DNA of 64,000 nucleotides from Stratiolaelaps scimitus (lineage: Eukaryota; Arthropoda; Arachnida; Mesostigmata; Laelapidae), in contig JABWDB010000011.1 of the NCBI GenBank assembly GCA_019614645.1, forward strand, positions 372,001 to 436,000, in the 5' to 3' direction. The translations under genes and the position numbers were made by a program. Position 1 is the first letter of the stretch; each line of letters begins with the position of its first letter. Under the pieces are notes generated by a model. It worked only from the letters and a program-made list of their open reading frames with translations, was not told where the DNA came from and did not search any database. Shown here piece after piece: positions 1-13,361 of the stretch.

Positions 1-8
1 CCCTCGGG

Positions 9-53
9 AGACGGGGAGAGAGCGGGAGAGATAGGGAGAGAGAGAGAGAGATG
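9..53. repeat. (GA)n-rich simple repeat
   Basis: An imperfect purine run of GGGAGA and GA units opens the window. It is a simple sequence repeat with no coding signal. Confidence 0.8.
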
Positions 54-1976
54 GAGGAATTCTGTCGCGAATGTTGTCGATTCCGCAGGCATCCGTCGTT
101 CGTTGTCGATAATGATCCGACCTGGAGATAAGCGACAACTAGACATTGGACGTGCACTATGGGGGGGTGTGTGTGTGTGTCTCTAAGTGTCTGAGCGAGC
201 GGCCCCGTACCTATGTCTGACTCGGTTCTGTGTTTGTGTGCGCCTATGCGGGCGGTATGTGCTCGCGCAGAATCTCGTGTCCATTGTCTCTCCTTGCGAC
301 AGGTACCTGCATGCGCGTCAACCGGCTAGACGCCTAGGTATAATAAAACGGACGAAAATCAAGGTTGTGCCTGCGAAGAAATCTACCTACCTGTCTCCAA
401 CCTGATGATTGTATTTGTTTGTCGCTTGTTCTGTGCGCTTCGATAGTAATACGATGTATGCCCCTATTCTATATCCCAACCCAAATCTCTATATACAAGG
501 CGTAGCTAGAAAAAACACACACACCATTGAGTGGGCCTGTAAAATCGCGATGGAATCTTCTTCAACCCCTGCTGCCTGCAGGGTAGCGCTCAGTGGGAAG
601 CTGTTTGGCGTTGATAAGCTATGATCTACGATATGCTCTCTATGATACCATGCGAACACGGCCTTACAACGTAATCAGATCAGAATAACAAATAATAAAG
701 CTAGAATAACGATTCATAAACTCACCCCTCCAACAGAAGTAGTTTTGTATTACTCAGAAGATGACCGGAACTGAACGTGATCCACGCGGGCGTTTTCTTC
801 ACCAGTGTACCATCCATGTATGCTAATGCAGGCTAATTCGAAATTCTGTATCGAAATTAAAAATAGCAACAACCACTTTGACGGTTGATAGTGTTAACCA
901 CTATGCGTATTTCTCATATTTGGAGCATTACGCACTGGTAGTGTGCTCGGCGGATATTCCGAGGGATACTCCCCTTCTGTGGGTTAAACGAACAGAGGGC
1001 TAAAGTAATTTACGAAATGTCAATTGCAAATTGCCTGTAATACTTTGCTTTGTGAGTACCTTTATAGTTCGTAAATAAGACAGTGTCATTTCGCCTTAAA
1101 GAGAAGGGCCAAAAACAGTCCACAGCAGAAACATCGTGTTTAGATGCTTAAAACGCTTAGTCGTTAGCGTTCGTTGTTATCTGCATAATTATACCATTTC
1201 GTATATGCTGTGCATGATAAAAGCGCCACCCTACAAACAGCCGAGCAACAATGCCACACACCATTACTCTCATAGAGTCAAGTCCATAGCTCAGTTGACG
1301 TTTGGTGGCACAGCTCTCGTTTGCTGCACGTATTTCCTTTATCGTGGACGAACTGCCAATGTGTTGCACCTAACCTACATAACAGTGGGGCAAGTCCGAG
1401 TTAACTGTAATCAGCGGCAATGCGATCGGTGCCAATCGACCTTGCTTAAGTGTTCCTTCGAAATGCGCTTCGACAAGGCTGGGACCCGCAGTTCGTCGCT
1501 ATTCCAAGAGGACAATCACGAGACGAAGTGATTGGCAGGGTCAGAACGGCTTCGTTAGGCTGACGGCCAGACCCAGCCACCTGGTGTCCTGGTCTAGACC
1601 GAGGTGGGCGTCAGTGCGATGTGGGAGCGTCCCTCCTGACCGCAATCGACCACATTCCGACGAGGTTAAAGGGTGCGTCCGACGAAGAAAGTAGGTTCAA
1701 CCTTAGGTGGCGGACCGGGGAGATGATTACGAGACGGCCGAATTGCGGTAAACGTTACGTCAAACATCTACAACAGCTCTCGAGCAGAGGAAGCACATTC
1801 GCAGGCAAGCAACCCGAGAGTAGCGGTATGGCTAGAAGTTGGCGATTAACGCAAATGGCCGAATTTTCTAGGGAGAAACTTCTCGTTCATAGCCACGATG
1901 AAATCGCACGAAAACAAACTCGATGACGGCGGCACAGACCTGGTGCCCACATGTCGATTAGGTAGTACACGCACTG

Positions 1977-2017
<41 letters not shown>

Positions 2018-4315
2018 GTTAAGACGGGCGAGTGAAATATAAATGGTTCGAATAATCGTAAGAAATACCATTATTTGTCCTCCCTCTTCTCAGTTCAAAT
2101 GCGTCGATTGGGGGAATTACGCTATTTGCTATGGACAAGCCGGTCTGGCCTCGTTGTCGACCTACCAGATACGCCCGGGTCAGAGGATTGAAGCGCTTAG
2201 TCGAACATAGCACTATTGAAGCGCGGTATCCTGGTACGAGACTGTTTTACCTGATCGGTCACGACTCATCGGCCAAGTGTCTTGAAGCCGCCAAGGAACT
2301 ACCGATCGGGGACTGGGGTAAGCGATCAGATTAGCTGGTCTGCTATCGTCCATCAGACAAAACGGCGCAGACACGGCCAGGTATTGTCTGATACAACAAA
2401 TACGAGGGGAATATCCGGATTGCCATTGAGCCATTCTACCCTAGCTGGTACTCCGGTGAATACGCTCGATGCATCTAGCTCTGAGAACGTTGCCCGTACA
2501 CTTGCTGGACCACATTCGGTTTTTATGTGGCCTAGTGTTGTTACCTGGTGTTGTAGAGATGAACAGTTCACTATTACTGCTATGCATGTCACGATAGTCG
2601 CTTCATAGGACGCTGTAATATGAGGTTGTTTCGCCACGTCGCTGAGAGGAAGGTTTCCCGTGAAGTCTTCAGCGAAGCTCGAATGCAGTAACGTCCCCGC
2701 TAGCGTCATCCGTGCGTCAATCAGCGCTCACTCTTGCAGTTGGGCACATCTCTTCCACGATTCTTGGTCGCGGTCTCGTAGACGTCTACTACCGCTGACC
2801 ATCGCCACGTATAGATTTTCAGCACTTCGACACTTTTTCTCATGACTTTGTTGCTCCAGGCGCTCGACCTGAGATTGGAGTGAAGACCTGATGTAAAGCG
2901 CCTTTTAATTTACCGGGGTTAATTGGCCGGCAGTAGGTCTACCCTGGATTCTCCTGCAGGGCTCTGCCGAAACTTCATCCATTTTTTTCGGATTGGCTTT
3001 CTTAAGGCACCCTTTGTTAGTCTCAAGGCACATCGCAAGTCGTACCAAGTGCGTACCAGGCACTCGGTACCACCTGCGATAGGTTGCTGCTTGGCCAGCC
3101 AAGGCCTCCAGTGAAAATGTCTAGAAAAGAGAAGTCCAGCGTTACACTAAGCAAAGCTAATCCCTCAAAACAAAGCTACAATACGTAATGGAAAAAAAAA
3201 ACGACGTATTGTGTCTTATGGTACAGCTTCAATTTGATATATCAACATTATAACTGTCCCATTATCACTATCTGTCGATCTATTCCTCTCACCACCTCTC
3301 ACCCCTCCTCATTTTTTGTCCTGTCTCCCTTCAAATCATTTCAAAATGTAACACCACTCGATAGCCCTTCAATTCAATAGCAATTCTACCCGATCAATTC
3401 GAGAGTGTTTGTTTCGTGTTTATCAAGCGTTCACATTTGATTCTTGCTAGCTAGTTTGCTAACTGAGGGTGAGTCTCGAATCAAACCGGACTTCACCTTT
3501 GCGAAGCCTCCTCCCTCGTCTTCGGCAAGCATTCCTGGCGTTCCCGTCCAACGGGGTGCGGCTCGATCGCGTTGAATGACTATCGATCGCCGCGTGAGTG
3601 GGCGACTAAGTGTCCGACCACGCCGTGACGTTATCGCGGGCGACGCCGATGTGACGGAGGTCAGCTGCGGTTGGCGATCCTCTCCGAGCAGACTCCCCAG
3701 CCGCCACCAGTGAGCGGTCGCATACTGCGACCTCTGATCCAATCTTCGTTGTTAACCTTCGGCGGTCCTTGAACATCGTGTACCACCCAGCGAATCAACG
3801 CCCACAATCGAAATGGCTGTCTAGCCGGTGAAGGCGCCGCCGTACGCTGCTGACACGGACGCGGGCAGAGGGGCAGAGATCATCGCGCTTGTCAAAACGC
3901 AAAACAAGTCGTTCATGTCGCCGGTCGCCACATACCGCGTACGAGGATGTGACTTAAGAATTCTTCAGGTGGCGGGGGATGAGGATTGTCATAGTTTCAG
4001 GAGGCAATCGATCTGTCCCGGCACGGATTATCGGTCCAACGCAAAAGTTCTCCCCAACATCGGTTTGCAACGATGCTTTTTTTTCTTGCACTTCCTACCG
4101 ATGCATACTTGTATAAAGTAACCTATCTCTGCTTGATTGTAGGTGTACGCTGGGTGTAAAAAGTTCATAATTATGCTCGTACCATCATCTCAACGCTAGA
4201 GTCGTTTAAAGGAGAATTCCATTCAAGCCTCAGTCATTTGCGGCTACATGTTGAGACCGCATTGGCTGCGACTCTTTGTTTAGTCAAGGGGCATGTACCT
4301 GCATATACCTTCTGC
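54..4315. other. No supported gene; unique noncoding DNA
   Basis: Open frames here are short (131 codons at most), overlap on both strands, and have no recognisable domain or convincing splice context. The stretch holds one pure TA tract at 1980. I see nothing else that can be named. Confidence 0.6.
1980..2015. repeat. (AT)18 microsatellite
   Basis: Uninterrupted AT dinucleotides. This is the first of more than a dozen TA tracts in the window, a likely source of length polymorphism and assembly error. Confidence 0.95.
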
Positions 4316-4690
4316 CTACTCTTCAAGTTTGTCTACTAAATGATGCCGGTAATCCTCGAGGCCACCTGATCGAATCTGATTTGAATCAAGCACTAGTGGG
4401 CGTTTCTGCTCAGACGTCATTGGCAATCCATTGTTTCGGTTGTACCCGTTGACGACCGAATGATTCAACCAAATGGATTTTCGTTCGCTGCTGAGGACCC
4501 CCAGCCCTTCTCCTATCAGAGCACATTTCTCGGTACTGGGTGCATCACTGCCAGAAATGTCGATTGGAAAGATCTTCACCTCCCTAAGACCACAGCAGGA
4601 TTTGAACCTGCGACCTATTGGATATCCCACTACCGGGCTATTTGCCCAACCTGTGTCCCTCAGGAACGGTTCAGTACTCCTCAGCGAGTC
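4316..4690 (-). mobile_element. Candidate tRNA-headed SINE or tRNA-related pseudogene, second family
   Basis: Read on the minus strand, 4590-4620 contains a good B-box/T-arm. A perfect five-pair stem (GCAGG/CCTGC) closes a TTCAAAT loop, preceded at about 4640 by an A-box-like TAGCCCGGTAGTGG. The anticodon arm does not fold well, so this is not a functional tRNA gene. Sequence downstream of the head (minus strand to about 4316) is open for 138 codons with no recognisable domain. It lacks the GAGAACTTAAGCATTG-type tail of the six-copy SINE family and has no second copy here. It may be a longer tRNA-derived SINE or a tRNA pseudogene. The downstream limit is arbitrary. Confidence 0.4.
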
Positions 4691-6290
4691 TACAGTCGAA
4701 TCTGATGAGTTCAAGCGTTCAACATCGCGCAATCACCGCCACCGCCACCGCCAACCGAAGTGCACACCTGAGCCCTTTGAACCTCGTTGGCTTTGGTTGT
4801 GACTAATCAAGAAGTTGCGAGCCACACCTTCACACCGTCACAATCGTCCGCCGGTACTAGCATGTCTACTTTTGCGGTCAAGCTATCCCAATCCAATCAA
4901 GCCAGTTAATCTGACCAGTTCCGTCCAGCCGACTCTTGTTGGCAGATCCGAACACTGTGCCCGGACAGGATCGTCCCGCGCCTGCCTCGATTCCGCAGGC
5001 GTTACGACGCACGACAGAAGAACGGACCACTATTTAGCTATGTTCTCCATCGATTCGAAATGCGCGCATGTGAATGCCTCAGCTATTATACATCTATATA
5101 TGTGTACGAGCTGGTTACCTAGACGTCTGGCCGTTCGTAGGCCGATACATCCGCTGATGATTGACCGCGTACAACTTCAGATCGGCGTCTGCTTCGGTGA
5201 AGCAGGGGTCGGGTGCAGATCCTGGATCCGCTCAAATGCCCACCACATGTTTGACCTCTACGAGGAACATATTACGTTGGGACCTGCTCCCGCGGGCTGG
5301 CGCATTTACATTGCGGTTAGGCCGCTTCCGCAAAATGACCGAGAATGACTTAAGAATGGTTAGGAGTAGGCGCAGTCCAGTTACCTTCCGTCAGCCTTAT
5401 TCTTGTCTGCTGTGAATACATTAATGGATGCACTTTGTCTCTAGGGACACGCTCGTCGGTGTTCACTGAAATGGCGATCACGCCAGGTTTAGCGTAGCAG
5501 CGAGTATTAACCGGCAACAGCTGAGTGGAAACAGTGAAATTCGACAATGGTCGCGGCGCTCTAGTAACCTCTGTTAATGGAGGTTAGCGAATGGGCCTAG
5601 GGGAAGCGATTAGTGTGGTCGCGTTTACTGGAAGGGAGTCAACCTGAGGTTAGGTTAGGTTGGGTTAGCTCAGGTTAATATCTGCTCGCGGTTAGACGGC
5701 CACTAAATACAGTGAGCAAGCAGGCTATGTACTTCGTAAATGGATCCGGGTGAACGGAACAACTCGGAGAGATGAGTTCGCTCTGCTGAGGTGCGGCGAA
5801 CGCTTGCTGGCTTTCGCATGACGACAAGTGATCGCTCGCGAAGAACACTACTCGGAATGGCCGACGGTGCTGAGAGAATCAAATGACCATCTGCGGTGGA
5901 ATTGAGCTAATTGCTCCCTGGAAGACGCAAAGAAGTCTTAAAATATATGGGAGGTGAGCATCGAGCGGGCTACGCTGAAATAAGAGACGTCTAAGTAGCT
6001 AGTAATAGAGGGCATCCGGGCACGATAATTTCGTCTGCCGGACAACTAGAGGCGTCAACGAAATTTGATAGATCCAAGAGTAGCATAAAGCAAGAGCTTA
6101 GGTTAGCTCAGTGAGCCGAGAAGTGCACACAACAACAATGCTCTCTTAGGGATAATTTCGGATAGTTTTAAATATTTTTCAGGTTTCATGTTATTTTATT
6201 TTCAAGTTTCCCCTAAAACCCACACTGTCCACTGGTGTACACGCCAAGCTGAGCATTTTGTTGCTGCTGTGTTAACATGCCAATAGACGT
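4691..6290. other. No supported gene; noncoding
   Basis: A 177-codon plus frame at 4815-5348 lacks domain, signal peptide or splice logic and is probably chance. A short hairpin (AACCTC...GAGGTT) lies near 5568-5587 and a TTAGG-like run at 5648. Confidence 0.5.
5648..5668 (+). repeat. Short interstitial TTAGG-like run
   Basis: Four consecutive GGTTA-type units, the third degenerate (GGTTG). TTAGG is the usual arthropod telomere unit, but four imperfect units do not prove telomeric origin. Similar shorter runs occur near 39993 (complement) and 63548. Confidence 0.5.
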
Positions 6291-6441
6291 ACGCCGTCAG
6301 CGCGATGGCTTGGACGGAGACGAAGTCTCCGGCTGTACAAAAGCCGGGAAACGCAGGTTCGAGTCCCGTGAAAGAACTTCAGAGACGACCTATAAGAGAA
6401 CTTACTTACTGTGAAAATGGCATAATTCCCTTTATAAACCA
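6291..6441 (+). mobile_element. tRNA-derived SINE, copy A
   Basis: The only plus-strand copy of the six-copy family. The head starts ACGCCGTCAGCG, as in copy B. A stem CCGGCT/AGCCGG and a B-box (GCAGGTTCGAGTCCCG, around 6350) follow. After a short linker comes the family tail: ATAAGAGAACTTA, a degenerate form of GCATTGTAAAAATTGCAG, then TTTATAAACC. The tail is more diverged than in the other copies, suggesting an older insertion. No clear target-site duplication is seen. Confidence 0.7.
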
Positions 6442-7078
6442 ATACGCTTTTCCCTCTACCGTATGACATTGCCACAAAGTCTCTCAACCAATATCCGGAA
6501 TCGGCCTCGTGCTCAGGTGCACGTTTACTCGGCCGTCCTGTTCAACCCCCGCCATTACGTCATCGTACAGACTGTCGGTGAAAACAACGCGAATCGCCGT
6601 AGCTGAGACGAGCGAACGCGAGCACTATACCAATATTGCCGAAAGCGTTCCCCGTTCCGGCTGCCCAGTGACAGGTTCTTTCACTGGCGCCATCGTGCCT
6701 ACACCGCCTTCAACTGGCCGAGCTGCCTCCACACTGTTGTATCGCGTCTGTTGAACAGAGATCCCTGTTTCGTTTTCATCTATCTATCTATCTATCGGCG
6801 CATCCATGCGCAACCCGGCTACAATATACCGGCTGACGCCACTATCGTAGAAACGATGCTAGCGTGCCGAAGCGTTGAGCACTTCGAACCACCGCCCGCC
6901 CGCCTGCTGAACACCGGGCAGCATCGCGGGTTGCTCGGCACGGCGGCAGTGCGCGATCTGCCCATTGCGTCTCGACGAATACGGCATCGTACAGCGAGCG
7001 TGACCAGCTAGCGAGACGAAACTAGGTGCACAAAGTGCCTACCGTTACGTTCCCGTTAGAGGGCCACTTCGTAGGCTG

Positions 7079-7115
7079 TCGCCGCCGCCGCCGCCGTCCT
7101 CATCATCATCATCGC
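7079..7115. repeat. (CCG)n followed by (CAT)n
   Basis: Adjacent trinucleotide tracts CCG x5-6 then CAT x4, with no supported ORF across them. Confidence 0.85.
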
Positions 7116-10100
7116 AGTCATATGCATAGAAGGCAATTGATGCGACCGCCCTCACCCGTAGCGACACATTGCCGGAGATCTCTCTAGCTGACGAGCCAAT
7201 ACGCACAACACACATTCGCATGGGCGGAATGGAAGGGCCAGCGCACGGTACCTCCTACATATCGAAGACATCACCGGCTGCTTAGCAGCAACAGCAACAG
7301 CAGGAGCGGTGGCAGCGGCGTCAGGCAATCGCGTTGACGTCGGGCAAGCGTCACTTCCTAAACGGATTTAAAAACCGTTGTCGCTGCCGACGCTGCTCGG
7401 AACAGGACTAGCCCTCCAACCCATCCCCACCATACGCGGCACCGAAACGTAACGCGAAGAGAGGCAGGATCGACGCTGCTTCTCGGCGACGGCTGCCACG
7501 GCAACAATAGCGAGGGTAAAGCGTTGTATTCGTGCATATCGGCAAACACAGTGGATAGCCATGGACAGCATTGACTGGCGCGTAACCGTCTAAGAGGTAG
7601 GTGTACCAGTAGTGGTTGTAGTCGTAGCCTGTAGATGTAGGCGAATGGAGTAGACGAACTGTCAGAGCGCCGCCTTGCTGAGATAAGGCCGGCCACAACG
7701 CACTCACTGGCCTGATTGCGCCAGGCCGTACAAACCGCTAGGAGGACCTAGTGCGATCGACTGCCGCGGCAGCGATTAAAGTCAACGGCACATCATCCAC
7801 ACGTGTTCATCTTGTTTCGTACGGCTCCACCGGTGTCCCTTGGCGACTGTTGGTTGTACCGGGGGGTACTTAGCGCCTGCGGGGAAGACAATGTTGGCAT
7901 CGGAGTCGATAGTTGCTTCGCTATTTTATAGGGGAATTTTCGAGGAGCAACACTGCATCTAGGGCTGCTATTATTATTGTTAAATGCACTGGTATCGTGA
8001 CCGTACGTTTACGTAAGAAGTACGCAGGTGGTCACGGGCAACGGCACAGGAATCGTGTATCGGGCTGCGGACGAACGTATTGGGATGCTCTGGAAAAGGT
8101 CTTTACGGATCCATTGAAACAATGCTACACAAGTGGCACTTCTGCGGCCTTTCTGCCATGGAAAGTCGGGGTCAGTCAGGCTGAGAGTCAGCCAGCTAGG
8201 AGTGGAATCAAAGGGCCCTTACGGGTGTGTTGTTTCGATCTGTGGGCCAGCATTATTTTTCCGTCTGCCAGCCTTCATTGTGTAAATCCTGCCTAAAGGA
8301 TCAACCTGCTGTTGCTTAAAGTTCGACCCCTATAGGCCCTAGTGTGTCTATATAGTGGAACATAACTGGTATAAGCCTATGAGCTTAATGACCATAGCAG
8401 ATTAAGGACCCGGTCGCAGCGAGTAGCGTACCCAACGGAAAAAACGTCACGTCCCACGTCATCGTCATCATCATCATGGCGCGCAAATAGCGAATATATC
8501 CGTGAGCATGAGCTCGCTAGGCGAAGCCAAGATAGACACGACATTGTGCACATATGGGCACAACGGCCACAACCTGCTATTGCCTGCGTACCTGTGCTGG
8601 GGGTATTTCTCGAGAGGAACAACCCACATCGATAGTATCCTATCTACACTTCTCTATCCTCCCCCACGGCCGACTAGGCCATACATTTTGTGCACAAACA
8701 TATAAAGTTACATGTGTCAGTCAGTCAACGGCCTCCTAGGGATGACTTAACTTTTCAATGCGTGTATCTATCTTTCGTGATACCCCGGTCCACGACGGCA
8801 AGCGAGTGAATGACAATTTAAATTCGATAGACAATCGATAGGCTGTTTGAAATAGTGATAATTAAATGGAGCTAAGACGAATGTCGCGTCATAGCTGGCA
8901 GGGCAAGATTGTGGGTCTGTGGGATACTTCAAACTGGGGCATTCAGCTGAGGTTTACCAGATAAAAGCAATTCCCATCATGAAGCCGTCACATATGAACC
9001 GGTCCCACGTTTACCAATGAAGGCGCAACTTTTTAAAGGGGCTAGCTATATGTTCGAGAGCATTTTCTCTCGTTGATATATGGTAACACATTAGAATCTC
9101 TCGCAATAGAGCGAGAGGCCTGTGGCAAGAAGGGGACAGTGGTAATCGTGTTCTCATTTTGTTCAATTCTAATTATAGATTCTCCCAGTTTCGCATGTTC
9201 ATTCCTGTAATCGAATTTCAATAATCTAAACTACGAAGTGCACTGGCTATTCTCATTGGCACTGTGGACCCTACACGACCGCCATCGTGATCTATCCTAA
9301 CCTATGCTGAGGCAAACGATTCTATAGTTACTAAGTAAGGCAACCGAATTGCACTCTAGATAGTTCAAGGTTTTCCTGTTACAATGAACCGAAGTAGATA
9401 AACGACGAACACAGACCTTGCGAATTAAAACTGGAGGTAACAATGACGGGGTATCTAAAATAACGGTCCCTCGTATTTTGATTGGCGTCCTCTAGGCGGT
9501 TCCCTTCTTCCGTAGATCGATCAGCCTATCGCGAAAGTTTCAGTGTATGTTTGACGCAAAAACTACGAGAGGAGACTCCGTAAAAATAATATCTAATTAT
9601 CATACTTTTGCGAAAAATAGAGGTCTCGTATGCCTCCCCGCCTAGTATGCTCCATATCGCTACACTGGAATAGCGAAGCGCTGTCGACCGCATCCGCATA
9701 CACCTTTTGGTGTTTCATGGCAGTAGGTTTCCGTTATGCGCATGGCTTCTCTATCAAATGTATAAACAACGAATCTCTTGGAGTTTACTCTTGAAAGTTT
9801 CGACATTCGTCGGCGTAGAGTGTCTGGCATAGACACAGTAGTGGAGAGGCCCACCGGCCCTCCCCCGTACCGACATTAAAACTCTTGCTTAATCATTAAT
9901 ACATGTTCACGGGGTACAGTTGTTGCCCAAATTCGATGAACAAGAAGAACCAGCAACGAATTTCCGGTCTTTGCGAACAATACCGTGAACAATCCCTTCA
10001 TAATCAATCTTTGACGGCCTCTTACTCGCGCGGCTCTAGGACACAGTTGTGCGCCTCACAACGCGCGGCAATTGCATGAAACAATTGCATGTCCTGTTGA

Positions 10101-12455
10101 TGTGTACACACAACGGTAGACCATTATGACAGGCTTAGGGAGTCGACAGATGATCTCGACTAGAGCCGTCCAATCTCGCTGACGTCCTGGTGCGCGTCCT
10201 GGACCGAACGCCGCGCCATGTATCATTATGTGCTTTTCTGCCTGTACCGGACGATTTGGACGATTGAGAATAGTAATTACGAGGAGAGCACTTGGTCTCT
10301 CTGTCTCTCTCTCTCGTTCTTCCTTACTTACTCTATTCGCGACGTCGAACTTGCAGATTCGCTTCGTCTTCTAGCCAACGACAAAAAACCGGTCCCTCCC
10401 GAATTATCCACCGTTAGCTGTCAGCATCCGCTGTGCAACAGAGCTCCCAGCCCCCGGGCGGAGCTCTATATAAATACGACCGAATCGACTCTCTGCGGCT
10501 TCGCCTACGGCGGGGCCGCCCTGTACGACGTTGTCTCTTTAGCATGACGCTGACGTAATTCGACAGCGAACTCGCACATTGTGCTGTCCGTCCCGTGGCG
10601 GCACATGTCGCCTTAATCACACGGGCCAGCCTCGGGCGAGCAAATATCATTACGCCGCACTCAGACGCAGGGGGACGAGTGCACACGGGCAAGAGGGGCG
10701 GCCCTTGTTATTTTCTCTGCTTCAGTGGCCACTGAACTTCTGCGCTGACCGCAGAGGACGCCGACTCGATCAGAAAACAAAAATGAAAGACATTGAACGG
10801 GGGCTATAGCGGCAACGGGTGGAGACCGATGAGAACCGAGGCGGTGCGTCTGGATACAGAAGACAGAAGCTACAACAGCTACTCCACGATACGGAACATG
10901 TACTTGAAACGACAGGTCGACGGCTTACTTGACACACAGGCATACGAAGGTCGAGCTGGTCATCAGAAGGCTACCTGCGGAAGGTGTGTGTGTGTGCACA
11001 TACGTATTATACATATCTAAATAGACGTGACTGGTTAGCCTACATCAGCGTCGACGAGTAGGCAGTACAAGCATGGAGCGAGCGCGCCGCGCGGTACGAG
11101 ACGCGACCGGGGTGTTTTGTTCAGTACATGACGGCCTGATCATAGGGAGGGGCATCGCGTATATGACTATAGAAAGATAACTAGTAGCCGCCGCCGAGCA
11201 AGAGAGCGCAGAGCGCGAAATGTGATGGGACGATAGAGTGTCGATGTCACCAGCACGATAGCAGGCCGCTGTGTGCCACTACGCTGTGAGCTAGAAGAGC
11301 CCTTGTGGGACCCTAGCCACCGATAGCAGCCTGCATGACGTGAGTACCTGTGGTCGCTTGTGGTCACAGCCTCCGCCACACACACACACACAACCGGACT
11401 TGTCGCGGCGGACTACTCGGGCTGTCTCAACCCGGCAATCAGCATCAAACAGGTGAGATGCACGAACAACATTCAATCCCTACCTGCTCCCTCCCACCGA
11501 CTCTCAACCCCCACCCCCTCCCCAGCGTCCCCCAAGCGAGCGACGCACGATTCAGTCCGACGCTAGCAAGCGGCGGACGTCGCGAAACGCTCCATCCACT
11601 GAGTGGATCTAGTGAGCGAGTAGATCCTGGTTGGGGCCTGCGTGACTCGTCGGGCAAACGCTCTACGTAGAGGCTGTGCGATCCAGTGTCGACCCACTGC
11701 ATGATCATCCGAATCATGATCATGTTGCTACTGCAGACTCTGCGCAGTCTGCATTTAAGCCTCGTTCAAATGGTCTGTCTGGGTTCCGGAGGAGGAGGAG
11801 GGGGTTCAAGGCGGGCGCGGGGGCAAAACCTATAAAAGTACAAGGTGAAGATCAGCGACAGCAGCGGCGGCGGCGGCGGTACAAACAATGATAGCAGCAG
11901 CAACGACAACAACGATGACGACCACGACGACGACCCCTGCGGTACGGGCCACATCGATGGGACTACATAGGAAGTTACCGACATGAAGGTCGTAATGACG
12001 GCGCTTGGCGTGGCAGCATTGCGGCGAGAGATTTGTCTAGCTCGATGTATATCTGAAGATGCTGAGCCGCTGCCGTCTTCGTGCTGCCGGTTGCTGGGAG
12101 CTCACCTGACTCCGTCATCGTTCGGTAGCTAATTTGAGTCAATGATAGGTACGGGGCAGCGCACTATAGACTACCTAGTCAGCCTGCCTGCCTGCCCCCG
12201 TCTCGTTCGCCGTCGCTGCCGTCGCGGGTGAGCGACGTTGTTTCGATCGACAAATCGGTCGCCCTCGACGGCTCACAACGCGGTCGTTTTTGGGCCAACA
12301 GCAACAGCAGTCTACAAGGTGCATCCCGTGATGGCTTCGAAATGTCGGACGAAACGAGCACTTTTGACGTTGGCCTAAATTCGATATATGTAGTAAAGTC
12401 GAACTGCACCGCGCTAGCCGCCTCGGGCACAAGCGGCCAGTTATAGCGCTGAAAG

Positions 12456-12478
12456 GGAGAGAGAGAGAGAGAGAGAGG
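12456..12478. repeat. (GA)11-12 microsatellite
   Basis: A nearly pure GA run directly after a 72-codon chance frame. Confidence 0.9.
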
Positions 12479-13182
12479 ACTCTACGTAACTTTGCGCCGT
12501 TACAATCATAACAGGCTGAGCAGTCGAGGAGCGAATTTGATTTTGACCGGCACAGGCGAGAGATTTTGCTGGCAGCGACAACTTTTCGCGGAACGACTTC
12601 ATCGGTAGCAGCAAGTGGATTGAAAATGCGAGAGGTTCAGCGTTGACGTCGCTGGGAGAAGCGACGTCAGAGAACACAGTCGCGTCGCTCGCCAAACGAA
12701 GTTCCTCGATGCCAGAGCAGGCAACGCGCCGCGTCGACGACACTATTAGCCTTATCGTGGCGGACCTAAGGCCGAAAAAGGGCCGCCTCAACTGATGAAA
12801 CAAGGCGGATCTCGGGCGAACATCACTTTGTCTCGGTGTTGTTGTTGTTGTTACTGCTGGTGCCCGGGACGAGACTCGCCTTCTAAGAAGGGGGGATGCA
12901 CTGTGTTCTCGCCGTGCTCGTATATGAGGAACGGCTACGTAACTGCGCGCAATTAGCCCCCGCCGCCCGTCCGCCCGCCCTCTCCGAACTGAACAATCAT
13001 TTGACTACTGGTAAACACTGATTTGACTAGTGAAAGCTACCGGGCGGCAGAGACAAGGCTAAAAAGAAATCGAGAGGTAGAGAGAGAGAGAGAGGGTTCG
13101 TCAGCAATAACACGAGATCTTCCATCTGCAGAGATGGAAAGGATTCACTCTATTACGACGATGTGGAACAGGTCGCCTGTTG

Positions 13183-13183
<1 letters not shown>

Positions 13184-13224
<41 letters not shown>

Positions 13225-13361
13225 GCTGAGGTCTGTCAGATAGGGGAACAGCTGAGGGTCAGCTCGAAAAAACAGGCCATATATATATATATATATATAT
13301 CTTCTTTTTTTTATATATATATATATATATATATGAGAGGTTTTCGGGCTGACCCTCAGCC
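13184..13361. repeat. Foldback repeat with TA-rich interior
   Basis: An outer TA tract (13184-13224) is followed by an inverted pair. The left arm at 13251 is GCTGAGGGTCAGCTCGAAAA. The right arm, at about 13339-13361, is its complement with one mismatch. Between the arms are two TA tracts split by a T-rich gap. The same 20-bp arm, in the form of the right arm, occurs alone at 18271. This looks like a small foldback or MITE-like unit, or TA expansion inside one. No transposase or clear target duplication is visible. Confidence 0.6.

Larger units (their letters stand above)
6442..13182. other. No supported gene; GC-rich unique DNA with simple repeats
   Basis: Moderately GC-rich sequence with trinucleotide runs (CCG/CAT near 7079, CAT near 8460, CGG near 11865, GTT near 12838) and a CA run at 11377. 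One frame near 10793-10984 ends at an AAG/GTGTGTG donor-like site and has a plausible residue mix, but its neighbours do not support it. A further (GA)n tract is listed separately. Confidence 0.5.

Noticed and set aside
4590..4660. Functional tRNA gene on the minus strand
   Set aside because: The T-arm is perfect but the anticodon arm contains a GGATATCC palindrome that does not allow a normal 5-pair/7-base loop.
6291..6370. Functional tRNA gene
   Set aside because: The B-box is good but the anticodon arm is irregular, no acceptor stem pairs, and the segment continues into the SINE tail shared by five other copies.
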